From NCBI RefSeq assembly GCF_021538675.1, contig NZ_JAJUKH010000009.1:113566-177565 (forward strand): a stretch of 64,000 bases of DNA, in the 5' to 3' direction. Both the position numbers and the translations under genes were made by a program. The first letter of the stretch is position 1; each line of letters begins with the position of its first letter. The DNA is from Paenarthrobacter sp. AR 02. Its GTDB lineage: Bacteria > Actinomycetota > Actinomycetes > Actinomycetales > Micrococcaceae. The notes beneath the pieces were generated by a model. The model saw nothing but the letters and a program-made list of their open reading frames with translations. It was not told where the DNA came from and did not search any database. Positions 54,850 through 63,873 of the stretch are shown here, in pieces.

Positions 54850-55733
54850 GCACCAATGTGCTTTCCGGCAAGAAACTGGCCACACTCATCCGGCAAAAGG
54901 CCCAGGAACAGGCGCAGGTCCTGGAAAACAGCGGGCGCCATCCTGTCCTGGCCGTGGTTGTGGCCACGGACGACGAATCAACGCTCTGGTACGTACGGTC
55001 CATTGAACGCGCGGCTGAACGGCTGGGCATTGGATGCAGGATTATCGATCTTGGGCCAGAAGCCACCGAAGGTGTCCTGGCCAGCGTCCTGCAGGACCTC
55101 AGCGCAGAACCGTCGGTCAATGGAATCATCCTGCAAACGCCGCTCCCGGCGGGAGTGAAAGCTGATGCCCTGATAGGGCTCATCACTCCCGAAAAGGACA
55201 TCGACGGCGCCAATCCCCTCAGTCTCGGCCGCCTCGCCGTCGGCCAACCCGCCTTCGCCCCCGCAACGGCGCAGGCCGTGGTTGAACTCCTGGAACACTT
55301 CCAGGTGCCCATCGCGGGCCGGAACGTGGCCGTCGTCGGGCGTTCCGCGGTGGTGGGCAAGCCGCTGGCGCTGCTGCTGTTGGAGCGGGACGCCACCGTC
55401 ACCGTCTGCCATTCCAAGTCGGGGCCGCTGGAACGCTACACCCAGCCGGCCGACGTCGTGGTTGTTGCCGCCGGACGGGCCGGACTGCTGAAAGGCAGCC
55501 ACCTCTCGCCGGAGACGGTAGTGGTCGACGTCGGAACCAACGTCCTGCCCGACGGCTCGCTGGTGGGGGACGTTGATGAAGCGAGCGTCACCGGCGTGGC
55601 AGCTGGGCTGACGCCCGTTCCCGGCGGCGTTGGTTCCGTCACCACCGCGCTGTTGCTCCTGCATACCGTTGAGGCCGCAGGGCAGCAGGAACCCGCCCAG
55701 CTGGCCGCCGCGACCTCTGCTGCCCGGACCTGA
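54846..55733 (+). CDS. folD: Methylenetetrahydrofolate dehydrogenase, FolD paralogue lacking the catalytic lysine
   Basis: A 295-residue FolD protein: WYVRSIERAAERLGI, ILQTPLPAG, PEKDIDGANPLSLGRLA, the NADP site VVGRSAVVGKPLALLLLERDATVTVCHS and the C-terminal TPVPGGVGSVTTALLL. The YVxxK motif, whose Lys (Lys54 in E. coli, Lys56 in human) is needed for cyclohydrolase activity, reads YVRSI: Ile53 replaces it, and the later Cys58 is Ala. The Gln and Asp partners are kept. The protein is thus probably a dehydrogenase oxidising 5,10-methylene-THF, with the neighbouring FchA protein doing the cyclohydrolase step. GTG start overlaps fchA. Confidence 0.88.
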   Translation: MSTNVLSGKKLATLIRQKAQEQAQVLENSGRHPVLAVVVATDDESTLWYVRSIERAAERLGIGCRIIDLGPEATEGVLASVLQDLSAEPSVNGIILQTPLPAGVKADALIGLITPEKDIDGANPLSLGRLAVGQPAFAPATAQAVVELLEHFQVPIAGRNVAVVGRSAVVGKPLALLLLERDATVTVCHSKSGPLERYTQPADVVVVAAGRAGLLKGSHLSPETVVVDVGTNVLPDGSLVGDVDEASVTGVAAGLTPVPGGVGSVTTALLLLHTVEAAGQQEPAQLAAATSAART

Positions 55734-55744
55734 AGGGAAACCGC

Positions 55745-58072
55745 ATGGCTACGAAAGCCCCCGAAGGAAACATCGACGAGTCGAAGCTGACCGTCACCAA
55801 ACCCAAGACCAAGGCCGTCGGCATCCCGGCCGTCGCCAACGCGCTGAAGATCTCGCTGGAACAAATGGGCCCGGTTCGCAGCGTCCAAACCCTGTTGGCC
55901 GTGAACCAGCTGGATGGCTTCGACTGCATGGGCTGCGCGTGGCCCGAGCATGAAAAGCGCAACGCCGCAGAGTTCTGCGAGAACGGGGCGAAAGCCGTGG
56001 CCGAGGAAGCCACCCGCCGACGCGTCACTCCGGAATTCTTCGCAGCGCACTCCGTGGCCGACTTGAAAACCCGTGATGATTACTGGCTGGGCCAGCAGGG
56101 CAGGCTGACGCACCCTATGGTGCTGGAGGAAGGCGCCACCCACTACACGCCCATCAGCTGGGACGACGCTTACGAGCTGATGGCAGCCGAACTCAAGGGC
56201 ATGGCGTCACCTGACGAGGCTGTTTTCTATACCTCGGGCCGGACCTCGAACGAGGCAGCCTTCGTGTACCAACTCCTGGTCCGAGGCATCGGAACCAACA
56301 ACCTGCCGGACTGCTCCAACATGTGCCACGAGTCCTCAGGTTCCGCCCTGGTGGAAACCATCGGCATCGGAAAGGGCTCAGTCAGCCTCACTGACCTGGA
56401 AACGGCATCGTTGATCTTCGTTGCCGGGCAAAATCCGGGAACCAACCATCCCCGCATGCTCAGCGCATTGGAGAAAGCCAAGAAAAACGGCGCAGTCATC
56501 GTGTCCGTGAATCCGCTTCCGGAGGCGGGACTCCTGCACTTCGAGAACCCCCAGCATGTGGCCGGCATGGTGGTGGGCACCCAGCTGACCGATGATTTCC
56601 TCCAAATCCGCGCCGGCGGCGACCAAGCCCTTTTCCAGGGCCTTGGCAAACACCTCCTGGAAGCCGAGGCAGCGGGCCGCAACAGCCCGGGACTGGAAAC
56701 CGTCCTGGACCATGCCTTCATCAATGACCACACAGTGGGCATCGACGACTACCTGCGCTTCCTGGAAAAGGTGGAATGGGACGACATTGTGGAAGCCACG
56801 GGCCTCACCCTTGAGCAGCTCCACGCCACGGGAGAACGGTTGCTGGCTTCCGACTCGACCATTGTCTGCTGGGCAATGGGCCTCACCCAGCACAAGCACT
56901 CCGTGCCGACGCTCCGGGACGTGGTGAACGTCCTGCTCCTCCAGGGAAACATCGGCAAACCCGGCGCCGGTGTTTGTCCCGTTCGAGGACACTCGAACGT
57001 CCAGGGCGACCGCACCATGGGCATTTTCGAAAAGATGCCGGAGGCCTTCCACGATCGCCTGGACCAGGAATTCGGGTTCCGCTCCCCCAGGGAACACGGC
57101 TATGACACCGTGGCAGCCATCCGCGCCATGCGCGATGGGAAGGTCCGCTTCTTCATGGGCATGGGCGGGAACTTCGTCCGTGCCGCCCCGGATTCGGAAG
57201 TCACGGAACAGGCCCTGGCCAACACCCGGCTCACCGTCCAGATCTCCACCAAGTTGAACCACTCCCACCTGTCCACCGGCCGGCGGGCCCTGATTCTGCC
57301 GACCCTTGGACGGACCGAAAAGGACACCCAGCGGACCGGGGACCAGCGGGTCACCGTGGAAGACTCCATGAGTGCCGTCCACGCTTCACGGGGCCGGCTC
57401 AAGCCAGCCAGCGAGCACCTCCACTCCGAAGTTGCGATCGTGTGCAACCTCGCGGACAAGCTGTTCACCGATGGCCACCACCGCCTGCCCAATACCCCCA
57501 ATGCCTCCTGGCTGGCCATGCGGGATGACTACACCCTTATCAGAAAACACATCGAGGCGGTCTTTGACGGATTCGAAGACTTCGAAGCCCGGATCCAGCA
57601 CCCCGGCGGCTTTGTCCTTCCGCACCCACCCCGCGATGCCCGGATGTTCAATACCGCCTCCGGCAAAGCCCATTTCACGGGCAATGCGTTGGAGTACATC
57701 AAGGTCCCGCCGGGCAGGTTGGTCCTTCAGACCCTGCGCTCCCATGACCAGTACAACACCACCATCTACGGCAAGGACGACCGGTACCGCGGCGTCCACG
57801 GCGGCCGGCGCGTGGTGCTGATCAACGCCGACGACGTCAACGAGCTTGGTTTCGCGGACGGGGACATGGTCAATCTGGTCTCCGAGTTCCAGGGCACCGA
57901 CCGGGTCGCGGAGAACTTCAGGATTGTCTCCTACTCCACCCCGAAGGGTTGCGCGGCCGCGTACTATCCCGAAACCAACGTCCTGGTGCCGCTGGACTCG
58001 GTGGCCGACACCAGCGGAACACCGACGTCCAAGTCCGTGATCATCAGGCTGGAACGAGCCGCCAGCCCATAA
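55745..58072 (+). CDS. FdhF/YdeP-family molybdopterin oxidoreductase, probable formate dehydrogenase
   Basis: A 775-residue molybdoenzyme. The N-terminal FDCMGCAWPE with a further Cys (EFCENGAK) is typical of the YdeP/FdhF-like branch, which lacks the usual four-Cys CxxC-x3-C cluster motif. The molybdenum-binding region has CSNMCHESSG, with the expected Mo-ligand Cys. PGAGVCPVRGHSNVQGDRT and a C-terminal molydopterin-binding domain follow. AAGGGAAA precedes the ATG, 11 bases after folD. Members are annotated as formate dehydrogenase-like; in this operon, oxidation of the formate released by PurU is the natural role, but the substrate is inferred. Confidence 0.83.
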   Translation: MATKAPEGNIDESKLTVTKPKTKAVGIPAVANALKISLEQMGPVRSVQTLLAVNQLDGFDCMGCAWPEHEKRNAAEFCENGAKAVAEEATRRRVTPEFFAAHSVADLKTRDDYWLGQQGRLTHPMVLEEGATHYTPISWDDAYELMAAELKGMASPDEAVFYTSGRTSNEAAFVYQLLVRGIGTNNLPDCSNMCHESSGSALVETIGIGKGSVSLTDLETASLIFVAGQNPGTNHPRMLSALEKAKKNGAVIVSVNPLPEAGLLHFENPQHVAGMVVGTQLTDDFLQIRAGGDQALFQGLGKHLLEAEAAGRNSPGLETVLDHAFINDHTVGIDDYLRFLEKVEWDDIVEATGLTLEQLHATGERLLASDSTIVCWAMGLTQHKHSVPTLRDVVNVLLLQGNIGKPGAGVCPVRGHSNVQGDRTMGIFEKMPEAFHDRLDQEFGFRSPREHGYDTVAAIRAMRDGKVRFFMGMGGNFVRAAPDSEVTEQALANTRLTVQISTKLNHSHLSTGRRALILPTLGRTEKDTQRTGDQRVTVEDSMSAVHASRGRLKPASEHLHSEVAIVCNLADKLFTDGHHRLPNTPNASWLAMRDDYTLIRKHIEAVFDGFEDFEARIQHPGGFVLPHPPRDARMFNTASGKAHFTGNALEYIKVPPGRLVLQTLRSHDQYNTTIYGKDDRYRGVHGGRRVVLINADDVNELGFADGDMVNLVSEFQGTDRVAENFRIVSYSTPKGCAAAYYPETNVLVPLDSVADTSGTPTSKSVIIRLERAASP

Positions 58073-58093
58073 GCCCAGGACCACCGCTGATCA

Positions 58094-58168
58094 GTTGCCT
58101 GTAAATGGTGCTTCGATGCCTGAAACCTGGGGAGGTATTTCCTCATCGAAGCACCGCTTACGGGCAAC
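58094..58168 (+). other. Long RNA hairpin in the leader of the formaldehyde dehydrogenase gene
   Basis: GTTGCCTGTAA (58094-58104) pairs with TTACGGGCAAC (58158-58168, one G-U), and GGTGCTTCGATG (58107-58118) pairs perfectly with CATCGAAGCACC (58144-58155), with only a 2-by-2 internal loop. The apical loop is 25 bases. No T-run follows and the next start is 47 bases on. It could be an RNA processing/stability element, attenuator or binding site. Confidence 0.7.
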
Positions 58169-58214
58169 CGGCCAGCCCCACATTTCCGCACCGCCAAACA
58201 TCCTAAGGAGTGTC

Positions 58215-59432
58215 ATGTCAGGAAACAGAGCAGTCGCCTACAAGGAACCCGGTGTCGTAGAAATCATCAATACCGACTACCCGACCTTCGAGCTCAAGGA
58301 CGGGCCAGGCGTCAATCCCGCCAACGTCGGCCGTAAGGTACCCCACGGCGTCATCCTGCGCACCGTGACCACCAACATCTGTGGTTCGGACCAGCACATG
58401 GTCCGCGGCCGCACCACCGCACCGAAAGACCTGGTCCTTGGCCACGAAATCACCGGCGAAGTAGTGGAGGTGGGACCCGACGTCGAGTTCATCAAGGTGG
58501 GCGACATCGTCTCGGTGCCGTTCAACATTTCCTGTGGCCGCTGCCGGAACTGCAAGGAACAGAAGACCGGCATCTGCCTCAACGTGAACCCGGACCGGCC
58601 GGGCAGCGCCTACGGTTACGTGGACATGGGCGGCTGGGTGGGCGGACAGGCCGAGTACGTCCTGGTCCCTTACGCGGACTGGAACCTGCTGCGCTTCCCG
58701 GACCGTGACCAGGCCCTCGAGAAGATCATGGACCTGACCATGCTCTCGGACATCTTCCCCACCGGTTTCCACGGTGCCGTCACTGCCGGTGTGGGCGTTG
58801 GTTCCACGGTCTACGTGGCCGGCGCCGGTCCCGTGGGTATCGCCGCCGCCGTCGGCGCCCAACTACTGGGGGCCGCCGTCGTCATTGTGGGTGACATGAA
58901 CGAAGACCGCCTGGCCCAAGCACGCTCCTTCGGCTGCGAAACGGTCAACGTCTCCAAGGGCGACCCGAAGGACCAGATCGAACAGCTGCTTGGCGTGCCG
59001 GAAGTCGACTGCGGCGTGGATGCCGTGGGCTTCGAGGCACGCGGACACGGCAAGGACGCCTCGCATGAGGCACCGGCCACGGTGCTGAACTCCCTAATGG
59101 ACATCACTGCGGCCGGTGGCGCCCTGGGCATCCCCGGCCTCTACGTCACCGGTGATCCGGGCGGAATCGACGAGGCCGCGAAGCACGGATCGCTTTCGCT
59201 GTCCCTGGGCACCGGCTGGGCCAAATCCCTGTCCTTCACCACCGGCCAGTGCCCCGTGATGAAGTACAACCGCCAGCTGATGATGGCCATCCTGCACGAC
59301 AAGGTCCAGATCGCCAAGGCGGTCAACGCCACGGCCATCCCCCTCGAGGACGCACCGCGTGGCTACGCCGAATTCGACGCCGGAGCGGCAACAAAGTTCG
59401 TACTCAACCCCAACGGCTACGTGAAGAACTAG
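58215..59432 (+). CDS. fdhA: Glutathione-independent formaldehyde dehydrogenase
   Basis: A 405-residue zinc-dependent alcohol dehydrogenase family enzyme resembling Pseudomonas putida FdhA (399 residues). Catalytic zinc ligands lie in NICGSDQHMVRG and LGHEITGEV; structural zinc ligands in SCGRCRNCKEQKTGIC. The NAD motif is VAGAGPVGIAAAVGAQLLGA. AAGGAG lies four bases before ATG 58215, so earlier in-frame codons are not used. It would oxidise formaldehyde released by the betaine demethylase to formate, which the preceding molybdoenzyme could take to CO2. Formaldehyde dismutase activity is possible in this subfamily. Confidence 0.9.
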   Translation: MSGNRAVAYKEPGVVEIINTDYPTFELKDGPGVNPANVGRKVPHGVILRTVTTNICGSDQHMVRGRTTAPKDLVLGHEITGEVVEVGPDVEFIKVGDIVSVPFNISCGRCRNCKEQKTGICLNVNPDRPGSAYGYVDMGGWVGGQAEYVLVPYADWNLLRFPDRDQALEKIMDLTMLSDIFPTGFHGAVTAGVGVGSTVYVAGAGPVGIAAAVGAQLLGAAVVIVGDMNEDRLAQARSFGCETVNVSKGDPKDQIEQLLGVPEVDCGVDAVGFEARGHGKDASHEAPATVLNSLMDITAAGGALGIPGLYVTGDPGGIDEAAKHGSLSLSLGTGWAKSLSFTTGQCPVMKYNRQLMMAILHDKVQIAKAVNATAIPLEDAPRGYAEFDAGAATKFVLNPNGYVKN

Positions 59433-59458
59433 GTACGCCAAGGTTAAGTACGCACTCA

Positions 59459-59519
59459 ACGGATGCCGGGGACGGCGCGGCAGTAATTACGGGAAGGCCG
59501 AGCAGTCCCCGGCATCCGT
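59459..59519 (+). terminator. Hairpin after fdhA
   Basis: ACGGATGCCGGGGAC pairs perfectly over 15 bases with GTCCCCGGCATCCGT around a 31-base loop. It follows the fdhA stop by 26 bases and precedes moeA by 36. No T-run, so partial read-through to moeA is possible. Confidence 0.65.
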
Positions 59520-59555
59520 GCCCCATCAGTAACGCACCCCAGGAATCGGACACCC

Positions 59556-60788
59556 ATGCTTGCACCAGCGGATTCACCGGCCGGCCTCATGCGGCACCAC
59601 GCCACCACGTGGGCCGAAGCACGGCAGTTGGCCTTCAGCTGCGCCACGCCGCTCCCCTCATGGAAGACCGGCCTCAGCACTGCAATCGGATGCACCCTGG
59701 CCCATGACGTCATTGCCCGACAGGACCTTCCCCACTACGCGTCGTCCGCCATGGACGGCTGGTCAGTCAACGGCGAAGGCCCCTGGACCATCACAATGGC
59801 CGGACGCCGGCTTTCCTCCGGTGAAGCCAGTGTCATCGCAACCGGAGGACTGGTACCCGCCGGTGCCACAGGCGTGCTCCGCAAGGAAAGCGGTCAGGTC
59901 TCCGGCAACGGGCGCCTTTCGCTCACTCCCCATGCAAAAGCGGATGAGCTTCTCCCCGGCCGGCACATCCGACCGGCCGGCGAAGAGGCCACAGCAGGCG
60001 ATGTCCTCATACCCGCCGGGACCCAGCTCAACCCGGCACACCTTGCACTCGCTTCAGTGGCCGGACACGATCACGTCCAGGTGCAGCGCAAGCCGCGGGT
60101 CGCCGTCGTCATGACGGGCTCGGAGGTGGTCACCTCCGGTGACCCGGCGCCCGGACAGGTGCGCGACGCTTTCGGTCCGCAGCTTGATGCGGTCATCCCG
60201 CAGCTGGGCGGTGTCGCGGCAGGGCAGCTGCGGATTGGCGACTCGTACGAGGAGTGGCTGGCGGCGCTCTCTGGCGGTGACGACGGCGGTGCTGACCGCC
60301 ACCGGGCCGAGGTCACCATTACCACCGGTGGGACCGGTAAGTCCGGAACAGACCACTTCCGTGCTGCCGTCGGTGCGCTTGGTGGGCGGCTGCTGCTGGA
60401 TGGGGTTGCCATGCGCCCGGGCCATCCTGCGGTGCTGGCGGAACTACCGGACGGACACTTCATCCTGGGACTGCCGGGAAATCCCCTGGCCGCCATGTTG
60501 GCCCTTATGACCCTGGGCGAACCGCTCCTCGCTGCCTTGGGAAACCGGCTCCTCCAAGAGCCCACACCTATGCTCTCCGGCGCGGACATCGAACCCGCCC
60601 CGGGGAAAACCCGCCTCATACCGTGCAGCGTTGTCCACGGGCTGGTGTTTCCTGCCGCCCATGCCGGCCCCGGGATGATGCGCGGGCTCGCCTGGGCCGA
60701 TGGGTACATGGCGGTGCCACCTGAAGGTGCCGCCGCTGGTGAACAGGTTCCCGTCCTTCCCCTGCCGTGGACCCGCCTGCCGGGATAG
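59556..60788 (+). CDS. moeA: Molybdopterin molybdenumtransferase MoeA
   Basis: A 410-residue MoeA protein: DLPHYASSAMDGWSV, IATGGLVPAGATGVLRKE, GRHIRPAGEEATAGDVLIPAGT, VAVVMTGSEVV, ITTGGTGKSGTDHF and ILGLPGNPLAAMLAL. It inserts molybdenum into adenylated molybdopterin. It is encoded directly after the molybdoenzyme/formaldehyde dehydrogenase genes, indicating that cofactor supply is tied to this pathway. No ribosome-binding site is striking. Other moa/mob genes are not in the window. Confidence 0.9.
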   Translation: MLAPADSPAGLMRHHATTWAEARQLAFSCATPLPSWKTGLSTAIGCTLAHDVIARQDLPHYASSAMDGWSVNGEGPWTITMAGRRLSSGEASVIATGGLVPAGATGVLRKESGQVSGNGRLSLTPHAKADELLPGRHIRPAGEEATAGDVLIPAGTQLNPAHLALASVAGHDHVQVQRKPRVAVVMTGSEVVTSGDPAPGQVRDAFGPQLDAVIPQLGGVAAGQLRIGDSYEEWLAALSGGDDGGADRHRAEVTITTGGTGKSGTDHFRAAVGALGGRLLLDGVAMRPGHPAVLAELPDGHFILGLPGNPLAAMLALMTLGEPLLAALGNRLLQEPTPMLSGADIEPAPGKTRLIPCSVVHGLVFPAAHAGPGMMRGLAWADGYMAVPPEGAAAGEQVPVLPLPWTRLPG

Positions 60789-60843
60789 TGTGGTGCGATC
60801 ACCGCAAGAACCCAAGGACCGGTAAGCGTTTATCCTTAACGGC

Positions 60844-61620
60844 ATGACACGACGACGCGGCTCGATAAGCCGGGGCTTCCGAGTCCCAGGCATTTCCGTG
60901 GCCGCCTTATGCGCATCAGCTGTCGCCCTCGTCCTTACCGGCTGCTCCCTCGCTGCCAGCAGTCCCGTGGATTTGAAGTCTCCACAACCGAAACCACCCC
61001 AGGATGCGGCGCATCCGGTGCACGGCTCGACTGCACCCGAACGCATCGTCATCATCGGTGATTCTCTCAGCACCGGATATGGGACGAGCCCGGAGGAAGC
61101 ATGGCCCCGCCTCCTTCGGCATGAACTCCATGCAGCCTCCGTGCCGGCGAAGATCACTAATGAGGCTCAAAACGGCGCGGGCTACCTTACCCTCGGTGAC
61201 GAAGACGCCACCTTTGCCTCACAGATCAGCGAATCCGTTAACGCATCGACGGACGTCGTTGTGCTCTTTGGTTCGGACAACGACGCAGGCCAAGACCCCG
61301 AAGAGCTACGCGCGGCTCTTACAGATGCCCTCGGGGAAATATCGACGCGGGCGCCCCACGCCAGGCAGATCGTGATTGGCCCGCTGACCGGCTTCGACGC
61401 GCTCGAATCGGACGTCACCATTATTCGCGATCAGGAACAGGCAGCAGCCCGCGACGCCGGTGCCGAATTTGTCGACCCCGTCGCCGAACAATGGGTCGCT
61501 GGGCCGGACTCCCCTCTGTTGGGTCCGGATGGAGAACACCCCAGCAGTGAAGGACAGCAATTCCTGGCTGGGAAAATCAGGACGTTGCTGGACCAGCATC
61601 AAGCCTCATCGTTGGGCTAG
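60844..61620 (+). CDS. SGNH/GDSL-family hydrolase lipoprotein
   Basis: A 258-residue secreted protein. A basic N-terminus and hydrophobic helix end in lipobox VLTGCSL. The SGNH blocks are visible: IVIIGDSLSTGYG (Ser), an Asn in block III (GSDND) and DGEHPSSEG with the Asp-x-x-His dyad near the C-terminus. It should be an esterase or acyl hydrolase anchored outside the membrane. The substrate is unknown. It shares strand with moeA and the BCCT gene but no clear functional link. Confidence 0.83.
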   Translation: MTRRRGSISRGFRVPGISVAALCASAVALVLTGCSLAASSPVDLKSPQPKPPQDAAHPVHGSTAPERIVIIGDSLSTGYGTSPEEAWPRLLRHELHAASVPAKITNEAQNGAGYLTLGDEDATFASQISESVNASTDVVVLFGSDNDAGQDPEELRAALTDALGEISTRAPHARQIVIGPLTGFDALESDVTIIRDQEQAAARDAGAEFVDPVAEQWVAGPDSPLLGPDGEHPSSEGQQFLAGKIRTLLDQHQASSLG

Positions 61621-61726
61621 GCGAGGCCGGGCTGACCACCTTGTAGCTCCCGCATGGGTTATACGTCCCGCCAGCGGGGCTGTAGGCAACACCACCCATA
61701 ATAAGCAACGATCTAAGTCAGAGCCA

Positions 61727-61740
61727 ATTGATATATCAAT
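61727..61740 (+). promoter_or_regulatory. Perfect palindrome upstream of the BCCT transporter gene
   Basis: ATTGATATATCAAT is a perfect 14-bp inverted repeat in the 291-base gap (61621-61911) between the SGNH hydrolase and BCCT genes. It shares the ATATATC core with the two sites before purU, suggesting the same GntR protein. Apart from this and a TTGACT (61764-61769), I see nothing else definite in the gap. Confidence 0.5.
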
Positions 61741-61911
61741 ACGCCACAAAAGATGTAAAAGTCTTGACTTTGAGGTGTGACGAAGCGCACTCTGTTGCTA
61801 CCGCGAACGTTGTTGATTCATGCGGAACGATCCCTCTCCCTCCGGACGCACACCCACCGGGCCCGTGCATCAACGCAAAAACCCATGACTCGCCGAGTAA
61901 AGGACCCGCTC

Positions 61912-63837
61912 ATGGCTACAAACAGTGACACAAAATCCTTAGTCCCCGAGGACTTACCTGCCGACGCAGTACCCGACCCCGTCCACGTGGAGATCACTGT
62001 CTCCCCCGATGCAACAGCCCTCAACGACGAGGACGGAGGCGCAGCAGCTCTCCCGGATTCCGAAGAATACGAACAGATCCTGGTAGAACTGCGCAACGCC
62101 AAGACCGAGCAGGCCGTTTCGGCCCGCCGGAACCAGAAACTTACCCTCGACAAAGTCACCTTCGGAATCACGGGCGCCATCGCCGTCGCCTTCGTGATCT
62201 GGGGCTTCGTGGGACGCGACAGCCTCTCGGAAACTTCCAAGGGCGCCCTGAACTGGGTCATGGAATACACCGGCTGGCTGTTCATGGTGCTTGCATCATT
62301 GTTCGTTGTTTTCGTGCTGTGGCTGGCCCTTGGCAAGTTCGGCAACATCCCGCTGGGCAAGGACGGTGAGAAGCCGGAATTCCGCACGGTCTCCTGGGTG
62401 GCCATGATGTTCGCCGCGGGCATGGGCATCGGCCTCATGTTCTACGGTGTCGCTGAGCCGCTCTACCACTACATCTCACCGCCGCCCGGAACTGTGGACG
62501 GCCGCACCCCCGCCGCCATCCAAACCGCAATGGCCACCTCGATCTTCCACTGGACCCTCCACCCCTGGGCCATGTACGCAGTGGTGGGCATCGCCATGGC
62601 CTACGGGACGTACCGCTTGGGCCGCAAGCAACTGGTCTCCGCAGCGTTCACGTCGCTGTTCGGGATCCGGATGGTGGAAGGGCCCGTTGGCAAGTTCATC
62701 AACATCCTGGCCATCTTCGCCACGCTGTTCGGAACCGCCGCGTCCCTCGGCCTCGGTGCCATCCAGATCGGCAGCGGCATGACGTCCAACGGCTGGATGG
62801 GCGAGATCGGCACACCGGTACTGGTGGTCATCGTGGCCATCCTGACCTTCTGTTTCGTCGCATCAGCGGTCTCCGGCATCAGCCGCGGAATCCAGTGGCT
62901 GTCCAACATCAACATGGTGTTGGCCGTAGTGCTGGCGCTGATCGTCTTTGTTGCCGGCCCCACCCTTTTCATCCTCAACCTGATCCCCTCCGCCATCGGT
63001 GACTACGCCCGTGACCTTGCCGAAATGTCATCCCGGACAGAAGCCGTGGGCGACGATGCATTGCGCAGTTGGATGACCAGCTGGACCATCTTCTACTGGG
63101 CCTGGTGGATCTCCTGGACGCCCTTCGTTGGCCTGTTCATCGCACGCATCAGCCGGGGCCGCACCATCCGCCAGTTCGTCACCGGCGTCCTCCTGGTCCC
63201 CAGTATTGTCAGCGTGATCTGGTTCGGCATCTTCGGCGGAGCCGCTTTCCAGATCCAGCAGGACGCGGACAAGGCAGGCACACCCGGGCTGGTGACCACC
63301 ACCAACGGGGTGCCCTCCGTCAACTTCGACGGCGCTCTCTTCGATCTGGTCAAGAACCTCGGAATGCCAGGATGGGCCACGGCCGCTGTCATTGTCCTGG
63401 CCATGGTGCTCGTGGCCATCTTCTTCATCACCGGAGCTGACGCTGCCTCGATCGTCATGGGTTCGCTCAGCTCCAACGGGGCAGAGCACCCGCGACGCGC
63501 CGTCGTCATCTTCTGGGGAAGCCTCACCGGCGCTGTTGCCGCCGTCATGCTCCTGGCCGGTGGTGACGAGCCGTCGGAGGCTTTGGCCGGGTTGCAGAGA
63601 GTCACCATCGTGGCGGCGCTGCCGTTCATCATTGTCATGCTGTTGCTCTGTTTCGCACTGACCAAGGACCTGAGGCGCGATCCCCTGTCGCTGCACAAGC
63701 GCTTGGCCACGTCCGTGGTGGAACGTGCCATCCGCACAGGTGTGGAGCAGCACGGCGGTGTCCAATTCGACCTCGTCACCAAGCATGAGTGTGCCGAGAG
63801 CTGCACCGAGTCGCGGACGGATCACACGCACCAATAG
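61912..63837 (+). CDS. BCCT family glycine betaine/choline transporter
   Basis: A 641-residue transporter with 12 membrane helices. The glycine-rich AAGMGIGLMFYGVAEPLYHY (the GMGIG form found in sodium-coupled betaine carriers) and the family signature WTIFYWAWWISWTPFVGLFIARISRGRTIR region are present. An acidic cytoplasmic N-terminal tail of about 85 residues precedes the first helix. AAAGGA lies upstream of ATG 61912; earlier in-frame starts are not used. It should import glycine betaine, possibly choline, for the catabolic genes to its left. Choline versus betaine cannot be decided. Confidence 0.9.
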   Translation: MATNSDTKSLVPEDLPADAVPDPVHVEITVSPDATALNDEDGGAAALPDSEEYEQILVELRNAKTEQAVSARRNQKLTLDKVTFGITGAIAVAFVIWGFVGRDSLSETSKGALNWVMEYTGWLFMVLASLFVVFVLWLALGKFGNIPLGKDGEKPEFRTVSWVAMMFAAGMGIGLMFYGVAEPLYHYISPPPGTVDGRTPAAIQTAMATSIFHWTLHPWAMYAVVGIAMAYGTYRLGRKQLVSAAFTSLFGIRMVEGPVGKFINILAIFATLFGTAASLGLGAIQIGSGMTSNGWMGEIGTPVLVVIVAILTFCFVASAVSGISRGIQWLSNINMVLAVVLALIVFVAGPTLFILNLIPSAIGDYARDLAEMSSRTEAVGDDALRSWMTSWTIFYWAWWISWTPFVGLFIARISRGRTIRQFVTGVLLVPSIVSVIWFGIFGGAAFQIQQDADKAGTPGLVTTTNGVPSVNFDGALFDLVKNLGMPGWATAAVIVLAMVLVAIFFITGADAASIVMGSLSSNGAEHPRRAVVIFWGSLTGAVAAVMLLAGGDEPSEALAGLQRVTIVAALPFIIVMLLLCFALTKDLRRDPLSLHKRLATSVVERAIRTGVEQHGGVQFDLVTKHECAESCTESRTDHTHQ

Positions 63838-63873
63838 AGTCCACCTGAACCAACAACAAAGCAGGCGCCGGAT

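Noticed and set aside
58094..58168. The fdhA leader hairpin considered as a rho-independent terminator
   Set aside because: There is no T-run, the loop is large, and a well-placed ribosome-binding site and gene follow within 50 bases on the same strand.
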